Part shown: piece after piece, positions 63,133-64,000 of the stretch
Position numbering within the stretch: the first letter of the stretch is position 1
How the letters are laid out: each line of letters begins with the position of its first letter
From: Coraliomargarita sinensis
GTDB lineage: Bacteria; Verrucomicrobiota; Verrucomicrobiia; Opitutales; Coraliomargaritaceae
Direction of reading: 5' to 3'
DNA length: 64,000 nt
Assembly (NCBI RefSeq): GCF_003185655.1
Contig: NZ_QHJQ01000005.1
Location: forward strand, 1 to 64,000
The notes under the pieces: generated by a model
The model's database searches: none
Told to the model about the DNA's origin: nothing
The model's input: the letters and a program-made list of their open reading frames with translations, nothing else
Made by a program: the position numbers and the translations under genes

Positions 63133-63966
63133 TTAGAGGCAGGTGCTCTCGCCGTTGCGCAGTGTCTTGAATGCTTGTCCATTCAGCCGGCAGGCTTCTT
63201 CAAAAATCGCCGGATCGGCGGTGTTGAATGCAAACATGTCGTAGTGGTGGGGGATGACCAACTTTGCCTCAACCGCGCGGCCCAACGTGGCGGCTTCCTC
63301 TCCGTTGAGATTTCCCGCAACACGTCGTTCAGGCTTGTTTCCGTTAATTGGTAGAAAAGCGACATCAGGGGCGAAAGGCTTTAAAGAATCGATCAAGCCT
63401 TCGTGTATCAGGGTATCACCGCTGTGATAGATGGTTTTTCCGGCAACTTTTATGACAAAGCCCATGAACTTACAGTTTCCGTGCTCATCTCGATCGACAT
63501 TATTGTGGGCGGCACTAATGCCATGGATTTCCATGCCCCCGAATGTGGTCATTTCGCCTGCGTTCGTCTCTAGCATACGATCAGCTATGTTGCCGAGCCG
63601 ATTGAGGATGAATTCCCGATTGGCGCGTGGGCATAGTAGTTTCGCATCGGGGTTGGCTTCAAAAAGTGGCAGTAGTGTCTCTGCATCCAGATGGTCGGTG
63701 TGGTTGTGGGAACTGGTGATGAGATCAATTCCCGTAATCTGTGCCGGAGCGATTACCTGCTCGGTGACACGCTGGTGCGGCTTGTCGGTATCGGCATACT
63801 TTTTCGTCAGTGAATCCGATAGATAGGGGTCGAACAAGATCGTTCCCTCAGCTGTGACCACCAGGAAACCGCTTTGTCCGAGCCACCAAACCTTTGTCGC
63901 TCCCTGACGCTGTGCTTGCTTAATGTCGGTGAGGAGGGCGTCGTCTTTTTGGAAAGCCTGCTTCAC
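63133..63966 (-). CDS. UlaG-like metallo-beta-lactamase-fold hydrolase
   Basis: 277 residues. VWWLGQSGFLVVTAEGTILF opens the fold, and LITSSHNHTDHLDAETLLPL is the HxHxDH metal site. MEIHGISAAHNNVDRDEHGN, KTIYHSGDTLIHEGLIDSL (GD motif) and KLVIPHHYDMFAF (final His) follow. This matches UlaG/L-ascorbate-6-phosphate-lactonase-like enzymes of the MBL superfamily; the substrate cannot be told from sequence. It is transcribed alone on the minus strand, and its start lies 34 bp from the right edge. Confidence 0.9.
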   Translation of the reverse strand: MKQAFQKDDALLTDIKQAQRQGATKVWWLGQSGFLVVTAEGTILFDPYLSDSLTKKYADTDKPHQRVTEQVIAPAQITGIDLITSSHNHTDHLDAETLLPLFEANPDAKLLCPRANREFILNRLGNIADRMLETNAGEMTTFGGMEIHGISAAHNNVDRDEHGNCKFMGFVIKVAGKTIYHSGDTLIHEGLIDSLKPFAPDVAFLPINGNKPERRVAGNLNGEEAATLGRAVEAKLVIPHHYDMFAFNTADPAIFEEACRLNGQAFKTLRNGESTCL

Positions 63967-64000
63967 GGGTCAGGTAAGCTTGAGCTCTTTTTTAACTATT

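Overview
This window looks like the chromosome of a Verrucomicrobiota bacterium, probably an Opitutia/Puniceicoccales-type marine organism. The evidence is the right-hand cluster: a planctomycete-type cytochrome/DUF1549/DUF1553 protein, DUF1501, DUF1080, ThuA-like and Gfo/Idh/MocA proteins with Tat signals, a combination typical of the PVC superphylum. This is inferred from protein families; no rRNA is present. The core regions have moderate GC, while the central island is visibly more AT-rich in many genes.

Layout. (1) 1-3.7 kb is an accessory islet: small unknown proteins, a Cys-rich secreted peptide operon with one frameshifted member, a PIN/HTH toxin-antitoxin-like pair and a truncated tyrosine recombinase. 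(2) 3.7-17.8 kb is ordinary chromosome: two envelope proteins, dapA-dapB-ruvA, pilT, an RND efflux pump with its adaptor, tRNA-Phe, and three conserved proteins. (3) 18.0-48.8 kb is an integrated element of about 30.8 kb in the 3' end of an initiator tRNA-Met gene. It is bounded by a 51-bp direct repeat, with a third partial copy of the tRNA end just outside. (4) 49.0-61.6 kb is a catabolic-type cluster, followed by a GAF histidine kinase and a UlaG-like metallo-hydrolase.

Inside the element, four blocks can be separated. The first (18.3-32.4 kb) is one tightly overlapping seven-gene operon: an HTH/PD-(D/E)XK-like protein, a 1294-aa SIR2 protein, an MmeI/YeeA-like methyltransferase, an Eco57I-like methyltransferase, a PD-(D/E)XK-like protein, an SF2 helicase and a GIY-YIG protein. 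It reads as a composite anti-phage system that I cannot match to one named type. A TIR coiled-coil protein follows. The second block (33.9-37.0 kb) holds unknown proteins, a ribbon-helix-helix regulator and a RecB/Cas4-like nuclease. The third (37.0-42.9 kb) is the mobility module: a small DNA-binding-like protein, an integrase with altered catalytic residues, a degenerate serine-recombinase-like protein, and a relaxase-like protein with a second gene overlapping its 3' end. An XRE regulator next to it probably acts on three copies of an AGTAGA-NN-TCTACT palindrome. The fourth (43.3-48.5 kb) is a run of seven same-strand genes separated by attC-like recombination sites. That makes it an integron cassette array with no integron integrase in view, carrying DUF3800, DUF1883-TIR, HNH and endonuclease/exonuclease/phosphatase cassettes.

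Most worth checking: the composite SIR2/two-methylase/helicase/GIY-YIG operon, the integrase-less cassette array nested in a tRNA-integrated island, the overlapping mobilization genes and the operator palindromes.
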